Positions 27,110 through 38,830 are shown, counted from the first letter of the stretch. The stretch: 64,000 bases of DNA from Herbaspirillum chlorophenolicum (GCF_001189955.1 NZ_LFLT01000001.1:248001-312000); one strand, 5' to 3'. The notes: generated from the letters alone by a model not told the origin. Numbers and translations: made by a program.

Positions 27110-28471
27110 TCAGGCCGCCAGCAAGCCTTCGACGGCAAGTGCAATCGACAGCAAGCGGCGGTCATGTCCGCCGGGCATCGCCAGCGACAGGCCGACCGGC
27201 GCATTGCCCGGTGGCTGGCAAGGCAGGGAGATGGCGCAGCCGTCGAGGAAGTTGATCAGCGTCGGGTTGCGCAGGATCAGGCCGTTGGCGGCGTAGTAGG
27301 CATCGTCGCTGGCTTGCAGGTCGGCGATCTTCGGCGCCACTACCGGTACGGTCGGCATTACCAGCGCATCGAACCCATCCAGTTGCGCTTCGGTGTTGGC
27401 GATCCAGCGGCGGCGGGCGTGGATCACGTCCAGCAGGTCGGCCGCGCCCATGTCCTTGCCGCGCAGGATGCGCGAGACTACGCGCTGGTCGTAGCCTGCC
27501 TTGTTTTCGGCGATCAGGTCGCGGTGCCAGGCATAGGCTTCGGCAGCGGTGAAGCCGCCCTTGGCGTTGATCGCGGCCAGTTCGCCTAAGGCCGGCACCG
27601 GCTGCTCGACGATGACGGCGCCGGCGGCGGATAGCTTCGACAATGCTGCCTTGTAAGCGGCGGCAACCTGATCATCCATGCCATCCAGCACCACATTGGT
27701 CGGCGCCAGGAGGCGCAGGCCGCGCAGCGGATGGGGGATGGGCGCGGCGTAGTCTTCGCCGGACAGCACCGCGTCCATGATGGCGCAGCACTCGACCGAG
27801 GCGGCCAGCGGGCCGATCGAATCCAGGTATTCCGACAGCGGCAGCACGCCCTTCATCGATACGCGCGACGCTGTCGGCTTGAAGCCGGTCAGGCCGTTGA
27901 GGGCCGAGGGGATACGCACCGAGCCGCCGGTGTCCGAACCGATGGCGGCAAACGCCATGCCATCGGTGACCGAGATCGCGGCGCCCGAGGATGAGCCGCC
28001 CGGGATGCGGCCACCATCCACATCACGCTGCCAGGCATTCTTCGGGGTGCCGTAGTGCGGGTTGATGCCGAGGCCGGAATAGGCGAACTCGGTCATGTTG
28101 GTCTTGCCGATCACGATGGCGCCGGCGTTGATCAGGTTCTGCACCACCACCGAGTTGGCGGCGGCAGCCGGTTTGCCGCGCAGCACCACCGAACCGGCCA
28201 GCGTGGTTTCGCCGGCCACGTCGAACAGGTCCTTGACCGAGACCGGCAGGCCATCGATGGGCGAGCGGGCGAGGCCGGCTGCGCGCAGGGTGTCGGACGC
28301 CTTTGCGGCGGCGCGCGCCTGGTCGGCGTAGACGCTGGTGAACACGCGTGCGCCTTCGCCGTTGGCGTCGGCGATTTTTGCCAGCGCCTGTTCGGTCAGT
28401 TCAACGGAAGTGGTGCGGCCAGCATCGAGGTCGGCGGCGAGTTGGGAGAGTTTGGGGAACATGGTCGGCAT
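27110..28471 (-). CDS. Amidase signature family hydrolase
   Basis: About 453 residues. The amidase Ser-cisSer-Lys site is visible: Lys in PVSVKDLFDVAG, the glycine/serine-rich GGSSSGAAISV, and GSDTGGSVRIPSALNGLTG with the nucleophile region. The family includes GatA, AtzF-type and acylamidases; nothing here identifies the substrate, and no GatB/GatC neighbours exist, so tRNA amidation is unlikely. ATG 28471 (MPTMFPKL) is preferred to the frame start at 28546; ATG 28462 is a close alternative. It is third after MFS and DUF2848 genes, suggesting uptake and hydrolysis of an amide compound. Confidence 0.85.
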   Translation of the reverse strand: MPTMFPKLSQLAADLDAGRTTSVELTEQALAKIADANGEGARVFTSVYADQARAAAKASDTLRAAGLARSPIDGLPVSVKDLFDVAGETTLAGSVVLRGKPAAAANSVVVQNLINAGAIVIGKTNMTEFAYSGLGINPHYGTPKNAWQRDVDGGRIPGGSSSGAAISVTDGMAFAAIGSDTGGSVRIPSALNGLTGFKPTASRVSMKGVLPLSEYLDSIGPLAASVECCAIMDAVLSGEDYAAPIPHPLRGLRLLAPTNVVLDGMDDQVAAAYKAALSKLSAAGAVIVEQPVPALGELAAINAKGGFTAAEAYAWHRDLIAENKAGYDQRVVSRILRGKDMGAADLLDVIHARRRWIANTEAQLDGFDALVMPTVPVVAPKIADLQASDDAYYAANGLILRNPTLINFLDGCAISLPCQPPGNAPVGLSLAMPGGHDRRLLSIALAVEGLLAA

Positions 28472-28517
28472 TGTCGTGCAGTCGATGGAGGGGAAGAGTG
28501 TAGCGCACCAATCGGAC

Positions 28518-28545
28518 TGTCGTCCCTGCGAAAGCAGGAACGACA
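28518..28545. repeat. Dispersed palindromic element, copy 1
   Basis: TGTCGTCCCTGC-GAAA-GCAGGAACGACA, an inverted repeat with one mismatch and a GAAA loop, in the gap between the amidase and DUF2848 genes. Related copies occur near 47.5 and 53.84 kb. It is probably a REP-like intergenic element. Confidence 0.6.
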
Positions 28546-28555
28546 TGGAGATGAA

Positions 28556-29233
28556 TCAGGCCACTTCAGCCAGTGACTCCGCCACATAGCTGTGGCGCAG
28601 CGAGCGGCCACGGCGCGGATCGAACAATTCCATGGTGAAGGAAGCCGCCGGGCGGATGCCGCCGATGGCGCCGACCGTGCCGCAGGTCATGCCGCAGCCT
28701 TCGGGCAGCACGGCGCTGCCGTCGGTGAAGCGGGCGATCAGGTCGGCCGGCGTGCGCAGCGAGGACAACGGCCCTTCCTGATACAGCACGGTGGAACCGT
28801 TTTCTTCGATCCAGGAGCGGATCACCAGCTCATCCCAGTACTCGGCCACGTCGGCCAGCTTCCAGGCGCCGGTGCCGACCGGCTTGACGCAGGCCTGCTT
28901 GGAGAAGGCCACGCTGTGCGCTTCCAGCTTGCGGTCGGTGTGGTCGGAGGCGATCGAGACATACAGCTCGCCGCCGGCGTTGAAGACGAAGGTTTCGATT
29001 TCGCCGGACGATTCGGCGCCCAGCACCTGCACGTCTTTGGCTTGCGTCAGCTGGTTGGCCGAGACGCGGTAGAACAGCGGCACCGCGCTGGGGCGCGAGA
29101 TGCCAAGGGCTTCCAGTTCTTCGATGTGGTGTTCGATGGCGGCCATGTCGCGGCCGGCCCAGCCGGCGATGACCAGGGTGTGGATGTCGGCGCTCACGGC
29201 GCTGTTGTCGGGGAGGGAGAAAGAGAGCTTCAT
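28556..29233 (-). CDS. DUF2848 family protein
   Basis: 225 residues beginning MKLSFSLPDNSAV. The family is recognised by segments such as HIEELEALGISRPSAVPLFY, LYVSIASDHTDRKLE, SKQACVKPVG and CGTVGAIGGIRPA. No enzymatic role is established for DUF2848; the conserved Asp/His/Glu residues (SDHTDR, and SWIEENG) suggest an enzyme, possibly a lyase or hydrolase. The ATG at 29233 is chosen because the upstream extension is not conserved in style and lacks a ribosome site. It lies between an MFS transporter and an amidase on the same strand, which argues for a catabolic step in a shared pathway. Confidence 0.8.
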   Translation of the reverse strand: MKLSFSLPDNSAVSADIHTLVIAGWAGRDMAAIEHHIEELEALGISRPSAVPLFYRVSANQLTQAKDVQVLGAESSGEIETFVFNAGGELYVSIASDHTDRKLEAHSVAFSKQACVKPVGTGAWKLADVAEYWDELVIRSWIEENGSTVLYQEGPLSSLRTPADLIARFTDGSAVLPEGCGMTCGTVGAIGGIRPAASFTMELFDPRRGRSLRHSYVAESLAEVA

Positions 29234-29312
29234 GGCGGTCACTTCAAAAACGATTGCGTGAATCAAACGCCGGAACCGTTCGGCTCCGGCGGGGGGAAAA
29301 GCGGAATGCGGC

Positions 29313-30629
29313 TTAGTGCTTCTTGACGAACACCACCACCAGGAAGCTGGCGAGGAATTCGAGCGCGGCCACGAAGTACAGTCCGGAGGACAAGGAGCCG
29401 GTGCTGGTCTTGAGCGCGCCGATCATGTACGGCGCGACGAAGCCGGCCAGGTTGCCGATCGAGTTGATCAGCGCGATGCCGCCGGCGGCTGCGGTGCCGG
29501 CCAGAAACGCTCCGGGGATCGACCAGAACACCGGGAACGCGGCCAGGATGCCGATCGCGGCGACCGTCAGCGAGCACAGGGCGATGGTGGCGTTGCCCAG
29601 TGTCAGGCCGGTGGCGATAAGGCCGATACAGGCGATCAGCGTGGCGATGGCGCTATGCATGCGGCGCTCGCCGGTCTTGTCGGAGTGGATGCCGTTCCAC
29701 ACCATGGCCAGCGTGCCGGCGATGAACGGGATGGCCGAGATCAGGCCGATCTGCAGGTTGCCCTTGATGCCGATCTCCTTGATGATCGACGGCGCCCAGA
29801 AGGCGATGGTGGCGTTGCCGCTGACCACGCAGAAGTACACGGCGGCGCAGATCCATACGCGGTAGTTGGCACAGGCATCCTTGAACGAGAAGTGCTTGCC
29901 GGGGGCGCTGTTTTCAGCGGCCAGGGTTTGCGTTACGGCGGTCTTCTCGGCATCCGTCAGCCACTTGGCGTTGGCCGGCTTTTCCGGCAGCCAGGCCAGT
30001 ACCGCGAAGCCTGCCAGCAGCGAGGGAATGCCTTCGATGATGAACAGCCACTGCCAGTTGGCCAGGTGGCCGACGCCTTCCATGCCGCTCATGATCAGGC
30101 CGGCGATCGGGCCGCCGACGGCGCCGGCGATGGCGAACGAGGTCATGAACAGGCCGTTGACGCGGGCGCGGCGCTGGGCCGGGAACCAGTAGGTCAGGTA
30201 CAGCACCACGCCGGGGAAGAAGCCTGCTTCGAACACGCCCAGCAGGAAGCGCAGGATGTAGAAGCTGGCCGGGGTGGTGACATAGGCCATCGCCATCGAG
30301 GCCAGGCCCCACAGGATGGTGATGCGCGCCAGCGTCTTGCGCGCGCCGATCTTTTCCAGCAGCAGGTTGCTGGGCACTTCGAACAGGAAGTAGCCGATGA
30401 AGAAGATGCCCGCGCCCAGGCCGTAGACGGCTTCGGAGAATTGCAGGTCCTGCAGCATCGACAGCTTGGCGAAGCCGACGTTGACGCGGTCGATCCAGGC
30501 CAGCACGAACAGGAAGACCAAAAACGGGATCAGGCGCCAGGCGATCTTGCGATAGGTGGCATCCATCGCCGATACGTTGCCGCCGGCCTGGGCGCCCGGA
30601 TCGAGCGCGGCGGATGTGGAATAAGACAT
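29313..30629 (-). CDS. MFS transporter, anion:cation symporter (phthalate/tartrate permease-like)
   Basis: 438 residues with twelve predicted membrane spans. After a short cytosolic N-terminus (about 28 residues) comes WRLIPFLVFLFVLAWIDRVNVGFA, the hallmark first helix of the ACS family with its D-R-x-N motif. FEVPSNLLLEKIGARKT is the loop 2-3 MFS motif. The family imports organic anions such as tartrate, phthalate, glucarate or allantoate. It is first of the MFS-DUF2848-amidase cluster, with a LysR gene 330 bases upstream on the same strand, so it probably imports the compound that the other two process. Confidence 0.88.
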   Translation of the reverse strand: MSYSTSAALDPGAQAGGNVSAMDATYRKIAWRLIPFLVFLFVLAWIDRVNVGFAKLSMLQDLQFSEAVYGLGAGIFFIGYFLFEVPSNLLLEKIGARKTLARITILWGLASMAMAYVTTPASFYILRFLLGVFEAGFFPGVVLYLTYWFPAQRRARVNGLFMTSFAIAGAVGGPIAGLIMSGMEGVGHLANWQWLFIIEGIPSLLAGFAVLAWLPEKPANAKWLTDAEKTAVTQTLAAENSAPGKHFSFKDACANYRVWICAAVYFCVVSGNATIAFWAPSIIKEIGIKGNLQIGLISAIPFIAGTLAMVWNGIHSDKTGERRMHSAIATLIACIGLIATGLTLGNATIALCSLTVAAIGILAAFPVFWSIPGAFLAGTAAAGGIALINSIGNLAGFVAPYMIGALKTSTGSLSSGLYFVAALEFLASFLVVVFVKKH

Positions 30630-30958
30630 GAACTACCTCCCTAAGTGTTGAGCCCCGGCCGGCTTGCGGCGGCCGCGTAAGTGTCTGGATAAAACTGTCT
30701 GGACTATTGCTGGCTGCCCGGCGCTGCTGTTGTTGTTGCCTAGCGCATGCGATGAGGCATGGCAGGGTGCCGGTCTTAATTCAGTATGGGGAGTCGATGC
30801 AGACGCTGTCCAACAAGAAAATCTGAACAGGAGTGATTGAAAAATCTTATGAGCAAAAGTGGGCCACGCGATGCGCCATGATGGTGCTGTGCGGCAAAGC
30901 CCCGGAGCGTGCCGCGTAAATCATTTCCGCAGACGGACCGGCGGCGCTTTCAGCCGGG
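30630..30958. other. Intergenic region upstream of the MFS gene
   Basis: About 330 bases without a gene, between the LysR stop and the MFS start. It must contain the MFS promoter (minus strand), and sequence around 30790-30850 is locally AT-richer. I see no T-N11-A box or terminator clear enough to assign. Confidence 0.3.
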
Positions 30959-31924
30959 TCAGGCAGTGCTGCCGTCGGCGCCGGTGGGTTTGCCGGCAGC
31001 CGGCGGCGAGGGCAGGCGGGCGATCTCGTGTCCCCAATTGAGTGCGAAGTCGGAAGCCGTTTCTTGTGCGATGCGGGCCACGGTCTCGGTCAGCGGATTC
31101 TCATGGTCTGAGCGGAAGCAGGCGATCAGGGCCAGTGCCGGGAACTCGGTATCGACCCGTAGCAGGTGCAATATCTCTTCATTGAGTTCGCGCTGGATGA
31201 TGGCCGGCGGCACCGCCGCGATGCCGAAGCCGTCGGTCACCAGCCGGATCATGGTGGCGACCGAGGCGATGCAGTTGATATGCAGGTTGCCGCGTTCGCT
31301 GCTGGAAAACATGCGCTCGATCACCGCATGCGGGCCGGAGTTGCGCGCGAAGCTGACCACCGGGAAGGCTGCCAGGTCGGACAGCGTCAATGTCTCGCTG
31401 CCGATGTCGAGCTTGGGACTGCCGACCCAGCGCATCGGAAACTCGCACAGCGCGATGTTGCTGACCTGCGGGCCGATCACCGGTTCGGCCTGCAGCACCA
31501 GGTCGAGGTTGCCCTTGCTGAACTGCTCGTGCAGGTGGATGGTGGTGTCGCTGGCGATTTCGATCTGCAGGCGCGGGAACGTCTTGTGCAGGCGGCCGAG
31601 GAAATCGGGAAACCAGCTATGGACGATGGATTCGATGACGCCGATACGGATTACGCCGGCGTAGACCTGCTTGTCGGACATGTCGTCCTTCATCTCGCGC
31701 ATGAGCTTGACCATGCGTTCGGCATACACCAGCGCCTTGCTGCCGTCGGCGGTCAGCGCCACCTCGCGCGCGCTGCGGTCGAACAGGCGTACGCCGAAGT
31801 CCTGTTCGAGCGATGCGATACGGCTGGAGACGGCGGCTTGCGTGGTGTGCAGGCGTTCGGCGGTAAGCCGGAAATTGCGCAGCTTGGCCAGCCAGACGAA
31901 GGTTTCTAGGAAGCGGATATTCAT
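30959..31924 (-). CDS. LysR-family transcriptional regulator
   Basis: 321 residues. N-terminal winged helix MNIRFLETFVWLAKLRNF then LTAERLHTTQAAVSSRI with the recognition helix, followed by the effector-binding Rossmann-like lobes (GVIRIGVIESIVHSWFPDF starts the first). It reads in the same direction as the MFS-DUF2848-amidase cluster immediately downstream, which is the best candidate target. The C-terminal 15 residues are Pro/Ala-rich and unremarkable. The start ATG opens exactly at the family N-terminus. The inducer is unknown. Confidence 0.9.
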   Translation of the reverse strand: MNIRFLETFVWLAKLRNFRLTAERLHTTQAAVSSRIASLEQDFGVRLFDRSAREVALTADGSKALVYAERMVKLMREMKDDMSDKQVYAGVIRIGVIESIVHSWFPDFLGRLHKTFPRLQIEIASDTTIHLHEQFSKGNLDLVLQAEPVIGPQVSNIALCEFPMRWVGSPKLDIGSETLTLSDLAAFPVVSFARNSGPHAVIERMFSSSERGNLHINCIASVATMIRLVTDGFGIAAVPPAIIQRELNEEILHLLRVDTEFPALALIACFRSDHENPLTETVARIAQETASDFALNWGHEIARLPSPPAAGKPTGADGSTA

Positions 31925-32281
31925 GGCGCAGGAGTTGGCTGGGTGACTGGGAGGAGGATGCGGGGAAGGCTAAATCGTTTTGCCCCCATGTACCTGCAAA
32001 GGAGCGTATTTTATCCACTGTCGCCGGCTTCGGGAGATTCTCGTTTTGGTGCGATGCGATAAAAAAAGCATCTATAACAGTGCATCTCGAAGGCTTTCGC
32101 GTGTATTCCTGGTGCAAATATGGATATTTGGTTTTTGAAAGTATTTTTTCTTTACTCGCAAATAAAATGAAAATATATTTACATTTTTCTTGCGCGCCGG
32201 AGATGGCCATCTGTCTGTAAGCAAGTGGCCGGCAGGCACCGCAAGGCATCGATAAAAACATTCTCATGGGACAGGCGGACT
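31925..32281. promoter_or_regulatory. AT-rich divergent region between LysR and RpiR genes
   Basis: About 357 bases, AT-rich from 32040 to 32190. It carries the promoters of both divergent regulators and a near-perfect palindrome at 32164-32187, listed separately. No small gene is seen. Confidence 0.5.
32164..32187. promoter_or_regulatory. Predicted RpiR/HexR-type operator palindrome
   Basis: A 24-bp palindrome with a single mismatched pair, centred at 32175/32176: half-site AAAATG, mismatch, then AAATATATTT, and CATTTT. The core TGAAAATATATTTACA resembles the HexR box (TGTA-AT-rich-TACA) of the RpiR family. It lies about 95 bases before the rpiR-like gene, suggesting autoregulation and operon control. 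Confidence 0.6.
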
Positions 32282-33259
32282 GTGACGCAACAGCCGAAAA
32301 ATATCATGCTGCAAGGCGCGGGCGCCGTGGCGCAGATCGTGGGCAAGCTGTATCCGCAATTGTCCAAGTCGCATCGCAAGACGGCCGACTACGTGCTGGG
32401 CAATCCCTTCCGCGCCGCCACCATGACCATTGACGAATTGTCGGAAGCGGCCGGTATCTCGGTCGCCACCGCCAATCGTTTCTCCCATGCACTGGGCTTC
32501 GACGGCTACGCCTCGTTCCGCGCCGCGCTGGTGTCCGATTTCGCGACCACGCTGGCGCCGGTGGAAAAGCTGCGCAACGAAGTGCAGCGTTCGGCCACCA
32601 GCGCCGAGATCATGGCCGCCGCGTTCGAGAACGACATCCATAACATCGAGGCGACCCGCCGCATGCTCTCGCCCGAGCAGTGCGAGCAGGCGGTGGACAT
32701 GATCCTGGCCGCCGAGCGCATCTTCATCACCGGGTTCGGCGCTTCCGCCTACCTGGCCGGGCTGATGGCGCATGCGCTGGAGCCCTATGTGCGCACCGTG
32801 TCGTCGGTGGCGCTGGCCGGCGGGCCGTCGCAGGCCGGCCGCCAGTTCTTCAAGCTCGACAGCCGCGACCTGGTGATCCCGATGGTGTTTCCGCGCTATG
32901 CCGCCGATACCGTCTGGCTGACCCAGCGCGCGGTGGAGAAGGGCGCGAAAGTCCTCGCCATTACCGACGTGCCGGGTTCGCCGCTGGCGCCGCTGGCCGA
33001 TGTGACGATTTTCGCGCAGACCGACCGCAAACTTTCCCCGACTTCCGATGCGGCGGCGCTGATCCTGATCCAGGCACTGTGCGATGCGGTCGCGCATCGC
33101 GCCAGCCGCTCGGTACAGGCGGCATCGCAGATGGCTGAATTCGTGCTGCCGTGGCTGTACCTGCCGCAACAGCAGCGCCCGGGGACGACTCCAGTGGGCA
33201 AGCCCGCCAGGCCGGCAGGCAGAACCGCCGCCAAATCCAAAGGAAAGACGAAAGCATGA
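32282..33259 (+). CDS. MurR/RpiR-family transcriptional regulator
   Basis: 325 residues from the GTG at 32282. The N-terminal HTH_6 domain is seen in SKSHRKTADYVLGNPFRAATM and ELSEAAGISVATANRFSHALGF; the C-terminal SIS domain (about 145-280) in RIFITGFGASAYLAGLMAHALEP and KVLAITDVPGSPLAPLADV. SIS domains of this family bind phosphosugars or similar ligands. GTG 32282 with AGGCGG just upstream is preferred; ATG 32225 (19 codons earlier) and ATG 32306 are alternatives. The stop overlaps the isoaspartyl peptidase start, and the gene heads an operon of peptide import and hydrolysis. The upstream palindrome is its likely operator. Confidence 0.88.
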   Translation: MTQQPKNIMLQGAGAVAQIVGKLYPQLSKSHRKTADYVLGNPFRAATMTIDELSEAAGISVATANRFSHALGFDGYASFRAALVSDFATTLAPVEKLRNEVQRSATSAEIMAAAFENDIHNIEATRRMLSPEQCEQAVDMILAAERIFITGFGASAYLAGLMAHALEPYVRTVSSVALAGGPSQAGRQFFKLDSRDLVIPMVFPRYAADTVWLTQRAVEKGAKVLAITDVPGSPLAPLADVTIFAQTDRKLSPTSDAAALILIQALCDAVAHRASRSVQAASQMAEFVLPWLYLPQQQRPGTTPVGKPARPAGRTAAKSKGKTKA

Positions 33260-34272
33260 ACACTCCGGTCATCGCCATCCACGGCGGCGCGGGCACGATT
33301 TCCCGCCATTCGCTCAGCGCGGAAGAAGAAGCAGGCTACCACCAGGCGCTGGCCGGCATCATTGCCGCCGGCCAGGCCGTGCTCAACGCCGGTGGTTCTG
33401 CGCTGGAAGCGGTCACCGAGGCGGTGCGCCTGCTGGAGGATTGCCCGCTGTTCAACGCCGGGCATGGCGCGGTGTATACCAGCGAGGGCAAGCATGAGCT
33501 GGACGCCAGCGTGATGAGCGGCATCGACCTGGCTGCCGGTGCGGTGGCCTGTGTCACCACTATCCGCAATCCGGTGCTGGCCGCGCGCGCCGTGATGGAA
33601 AAGAGCGAGCATGTGCTGCTGGTCGGCCAGGGAGCGGAATCCTTTGCGGCCAGGCATGGCGTGGAGATTGTCGAGCCCGGCTATTTCCATACCGATGCCC
33701 GCCATCAGCAGTGGCAGCGCGTGCGTGGGCAGACCAAAGCCATGCTCGACCATGACGCGGCTTCTTTCGCTTTCGCCCGGAAACATGGCGATGGCGACAG
33801 TGAAGAAAAAGCGCCGATCGACCCCGACAACAAGTTCGGCACCGTGGGCGCCGTGGCGCTGGACAAGTTCGGCAACCTGGCCGCCGCTACCTCGACCGGC
33901 GGCATTACCAACAAGCAGCCCGGCCGCGTGGGCGACTCGCCGCTGATCGGCGCCGGCTGCTATGCATCCAATTCGACCGCGGCAGTGTCGGCCACCGGCA
34001 CCGGCGAGGCCTTCATGCGCACTGCAGCCTGTTACGACGTGGCCGCGCGCATGGCTTATGCCGGCGACACATTGCAACAGGCCGCTGACAAAGTGGTGTT
34101 CCAATTGCTGCCGATGATTGGCGGGCGCGGCGGTTTGATCGCGCTGGACGCGCAGGGCAACCTGGCGTTGCCCTTCAATACCGAGGGCATGTATCGTGCT
34201 TATGGGCGTGGGGAACTTGCGCCGGTGACAGCGATATATCAGCCTGAGCAGGTTGAACACCAAGCAGGCTGA
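33256..34272 (+). CDS. iaaA: Isoaspartyl peptidase/L-asparaginase (Ntn hydrolase)
   Basis: 338 residues. It begins [17 protein letters not shown], the signature of plant-type asparaginases, and has the autocleavage site [13 protein letters not shown], with Thr196 expected to become the N-terminal nucleophile of the beta subunit. [13 protein letters not shown] and GTGEAFMR are further active-site segments. The enzyme cleaves beta-aspartyl dipeptides and has weak asparaginase activity. The ATG overlaps the rpiR stop by four bases. In E. coli this gene (iaaA) sits before gsiABCD, and the same order is found here, supporting a role in processing imported peptides. Confidence 0.93.
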   Translation: MNTPVIAIHGGAGTISRHSLSAEEEAGYHQALAGIIAAGQAVLNAGGSALEAVTEAVRLLEDCPLFNAGHGAVYTSEGKHELDASVMSGIDLAAGAVACVTTIRNPVLAARAVMEKSEHVLLVGQGAESFAARHGVEIVEPGYFHTDARHQQWQRVRGQTKAMLDHDAASFAFARKHGDGDSEEKAPIDPDNKFGTVGAVALDKFGNLAAATSTGGITNKQPGRVGDSPLIGAGCYASNSTAAVSATGTGEAFMRTAACYDVAARMAYAGDTLQQAADKVVFQLLPMIGGRGGLIALDAQGNLALPFNTEGMYRAYGRGELAPVTAIYQPEQVEHQAG

Positions 34273-34288
34273 GCCGGAGAAACGAGAA

Positions 34289-36142
<1,854 letters not shown>

Positions 36143-36253
36143 ATTTGCCGATGAAGCCGGGCACAAGGCCGGTTGGTTTCATTGCTTTTTGTGTTGTCAA
36201 TGCAGTTTTAATCACGCAGTCAATCCACGCAGTTACCGATCAGGAGAGAAAAA

Positions 36254-37822
36254 ATGACTACAACCGCAAAGAAGGGCATGTCCGTCGCCAAATGGCTGGT
36301 GGTCGGCACATTGGGCGCTAGCCTGCAGTTCGCCGCCGCCCATGCGTTCGCCGCCAAGACCGTAACGATGGCGCTGTATACCACCTTCACCACCATGGAT
36401 CCGTACGACGCCAACGATACAGTGTCGCTGGCAGTGGCCAAGTCCTTCTACCAGGGGCTGTTCGGTTTCGACAAGGACATGAAGTTGATCAACGTGCTGG
36501 CCGAAGGCTATCTGGTCAGCAAGGATGGCCTGGAGTACACCATCCGCCTCAAGCAAGGCGTGAAGTTCCATGATGGCACGCCCTTCAAGGCCGACGCCGT
36601 CAAGATCGCATTTGACCGCGTGACCAACCCGGACAACAAACTCAAGCGCTACAACCTGTTCAACCGCATCGCCAAGACCGAAGTGCTGAACGACTACACC
36701 GTGAAGATTGTGCTGAAGGAACCGTTCTCGGCCTTCATCAACGTGCTGGCGCACCCGTCGGCGGTCATGATTTCTCCGGCTGCGCTGAAGCAATATGGCA
36801 ACAAGGACATCGCTTTCCATCCGGTCGGCACCGGTCCGTTCAAGTTTGTCGAGTGGAAGCAGACCGACTATGTGAAGGTAGTCAAGTTCGATGGTTATTG
36901 GAAGCCGGGTTATCCCAAGGTCGACGAGATCCTGTGGAAACCGGTAGTCGACAATAATTCGCGCGCGGCCATGATGCAGACCGGCGAGGCGCAATTTACC
37001 TATCCGGTGCCGTATGAACAAGCCGACCTGCTCAAGAAAAATGGTTCGCTGGATATCCTCTCCAGCCCTTCCATCGTCCAGCGCTACATCACGATCAACA
37101 CCAGGCAGAAGCCCTTCGACAATCCCAAGGTGCGCGAGGCGCTGAACTACGCAATCAACAAGCAGGCCTTGGTCAAGGTAGCGTTCGGCGGCTATGCAAC
37201 CCCGATGGAAGGCGTGCTGCCGCAGGGCGTGGACTATTCTTTCAAGACCGGGCCGTGGCCGTATGACGTGAAAAAGGCCAAGGCCTTGCTGGCCGAAGCC
37301 GGCTATCCCAACGGTTTCGAGTCAGAATTGTGGTCGGCCTTCACCAACACCACCTCGCTCAAGGTCATCCAGTTCGTACAGCAACAGCTGGCGCAGGTAG
37401 GCGTGAAGCTCAAGATCCAGGCCCTGGAAGCCGGCCAGCGCGTCGAACGCGTGGAAAGCGCGCAGAACCCGGACACCGCGCCGGTGCGCCTGTATTACAT
37501 GGGCTGGTCGTCTTCCACCGGCGAGGCCGATTGGGGGCTGCGTCCGCTGCTGGCTTCCGAATCCTTCCCGCCGCGCCTGTACAACGCCGCCTACTACAAG
37601 AATGACATGGTGGATACCGGCATCGCCAAGGCACTCACCGTGACCGACCGCGCAGAAAAGAGCGCGCTGTACCAGGACGTACAGAAGCAGATCTGGAGCG
37701 ATGCGCCGTGGATTTTCCTGGCGACGGAAAAGCTGCTGTACGCGCGCAGCAAGAACCTGAAGGGCATGTATGTCATGCCTGACCAGGCTTACGAGTTCGA
37801 AAACATCGAGCTGACCAAGTAA
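36254..37822 (+). CDS. gsiB: Periplasmic peptide/glutathione-binding protein (GsiB-like)
   Basis: 522 residues, solute-binding family 5. A signal peptide ([23 protein letters not shown], cleavage near residue 33) precedes a mature protein starting [19 protein letters not shown]. Typical SBP_bac_5 segments follow: [46 protein letters not shown], and a C-terminal [19 protein letters not shown]. Sequence is closest in style to GsiB. An excellent ribosome site (CAGGAGAG) precedes the ATG. A 12-bp GC hairpin follows the stop, which may keep this cistron more abundant than the permease genes downstream. Ligand may be glutathione or a short peptide. Confidence 0.92.
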   Translation: MTTTAKKGMSVAKWLVVGTLGASLQFAAAHAFAAKTVTMALYTTFTTMDPYDANDTVSLAVAKSFYQGLFGFDKDMKLINVLAEGYLVSKDGLEYTIRLKQGVKFHDGTPFKADAVKIAFDRVTNPDNKLKRYNLFNRIAKTEVLNDYTVKIVLKEPFSAFINVLAHPSAVMISPAALKQYGNKDIAFHPVGTGPFKFVEWKQTDYVKVVKFDGYWKPGYPKVDEILWKPVVDNNSRAAMMQTGEAQFTYPVPYEQADLLKKNGSLDILSSPSIVQRYITINTRQKPFDNPKVREALNYAINKQALVKVAFGGYATPMEGVLPQGVDYSFKTGPWPYDVKKAKALLAEAGYPNGFESELWSAFTNTTSLKVIQFVQQQLAQVGVKLKIQALEAGQRVERVESAQNPDTAPVRLYYMGWSSSTGEADWGLRPLLASESFPPRLYNAAYYKNDMVDTGIAKALTVTDRAEKSALYQDVQKQIWSDAPWIFLATEKLLYARSKNLKGMYVMPDQAYEFENIELTK

Positions 37823-37842
37823 TGCGCTAGTTGTGTGAGACG

Positions 37843-37871
37843 TGCGGGGGCGGCCATGTGCCGCCCCCGCA
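37843..37871 (+). promoter_or_regulatory. GC-rich intercistronic hairpin after gsiB
   Basis: TGCGGGGGCGGC pairs perfectly with GCCGCCCCCGCA around a 5-base loop. There is no T tract, so it more likely blocks 3' exonucleases or causes partial termination, giving excess binding protein. Confidence 0.55.
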
Positions 37872-37909
37872 AGCAACATCCAAGGTTTCGATCCACCGGC
37901 GAGAGCATC

Positions 37910-38830
37910 ATGTTTTCCTATGTCATCAAGCGCCTCTTAGGCCTCATACCCACGCTGCTGCTGGTGGCGGTATTGGTATTTCTGTTCATTCACTTGCTGC
38001 CGGGCGACCCGGCACGGCTGGCGGCCGGCCCTGAGGCTGACGAGCAAACGGTGGCGCTGGTGCGCGCCGACCTCGGCCTGGACAAGCCGCTGCCTGAGCA
38101 ATTCATCAATTTCTTCGTCAACGCCGCCCAGGGCGACTTTGGCAAATCGATCCGCACCAAGCGTCCGGTCTCCGAAGAGATCGGCGCGCGCTTCTGGCCG
38201 ACCTTGTGGCTGACGCTGGTTGCCATGGTCTGGGCGGTGCTGTTCGGCCTGGTTATCGGCATTTCTTCGGCGGTGTGGCGCAACCGGTGGCCCGACCGGG
38301 TGGGGATGACGCTGGCCGTATCCGGCATTTCCTTCCCGGCTTTTTCGCTGGGAATCCTGCTGATGCAGATTTTTTCGGTTCAACTGGGCTGGCTGCCGAC
38401 GGTGGGCGACGACACCTGGCGCCATTACATCCTGCCTTCGATCACCCTGGGGGCAGCGGTGGCGGCGGTGATGGCGCGCTTTACGCGCTCCTCCTTCATC
38501 GAGATCTTGCAGGAAGATTTCGTGCGCACCGCCCGCGCCAAGGGTTTGTCCGAGCGGGTGGTGGTCATCAAGCACTGCCTGCGCAATGCGCTGATCCCGG
38601 TGGTCACGATGATGGGCCTGCAGTTCGGCTTCCTGCTGGGCGGTTCGATCCTGGTCGAGGTGGTGTTCAACTGGCCGGGCATGGGACGCCTGCTGGTGGA
38701 TGCCGTCGAGATGCGCGACTACCCGGTGATCCAGGCCGAGATCCTGCTGTTCTCGCTCGAATTCATTTTCATCAACCTGGTGGTGGACGTGCTGTATGCC
38801 GTGATCAACCCCAGCATCCGTTTCAAGTGA
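37910..38830 (+). CDS. gsiC: Peptide/glutathione ABC transporter permease (GsiC-like)
   Basis: 306 residues, DppB/OppB type, with about six membrane spans. [20 protein letters not shown] is the family N-terminus; the coupling EAA-like loop is [23 protein letters not shown]; the end [14 protein letters not shown] is conserved. ATG 37910 has a modest ribosome site and gives the expected N-terminus; the 25-residue upstream extension falls in the intercistronic region. The gene is followed by the second permease after 8 bases, with the stop embedded in the next ribosome site. Confidence 0.92.
   Translation: MFSYVIKRLLGLIPTLLLVAVLVFLFIHLLPGDPARLAAGPEADEQTVALVRADLGLDKPLPEQFINFFVNAAQGDFGKSIRTKRPVSEEIGARFWPTLWLTLVAMVWAVLFGLVIGISSAVWRNRWPDRVGMTLAVSGISFPAFSLGILLMQIFSVQLGWLPTVGDDTWRHYILPSITLGAAVAAVMARFTRSSFIEILQEDFVRTARAKGLSERVVVIKHCLRNALIPVVTMMGLQFGFLLGGSILVEVVFNWPGMGRLLVDAVEMRDYPVIQAEILLFSLEFIFINLVVDVLYAVINPSIRFK

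Noticed and set aside
29316..30644. 442-codon open frame opposite the MFS transporter
   Set aside because: Low-complexity Gly/Asp/Gln-rich translation typical of a shadow; the minus strand encodes a clean 12-span transporter.
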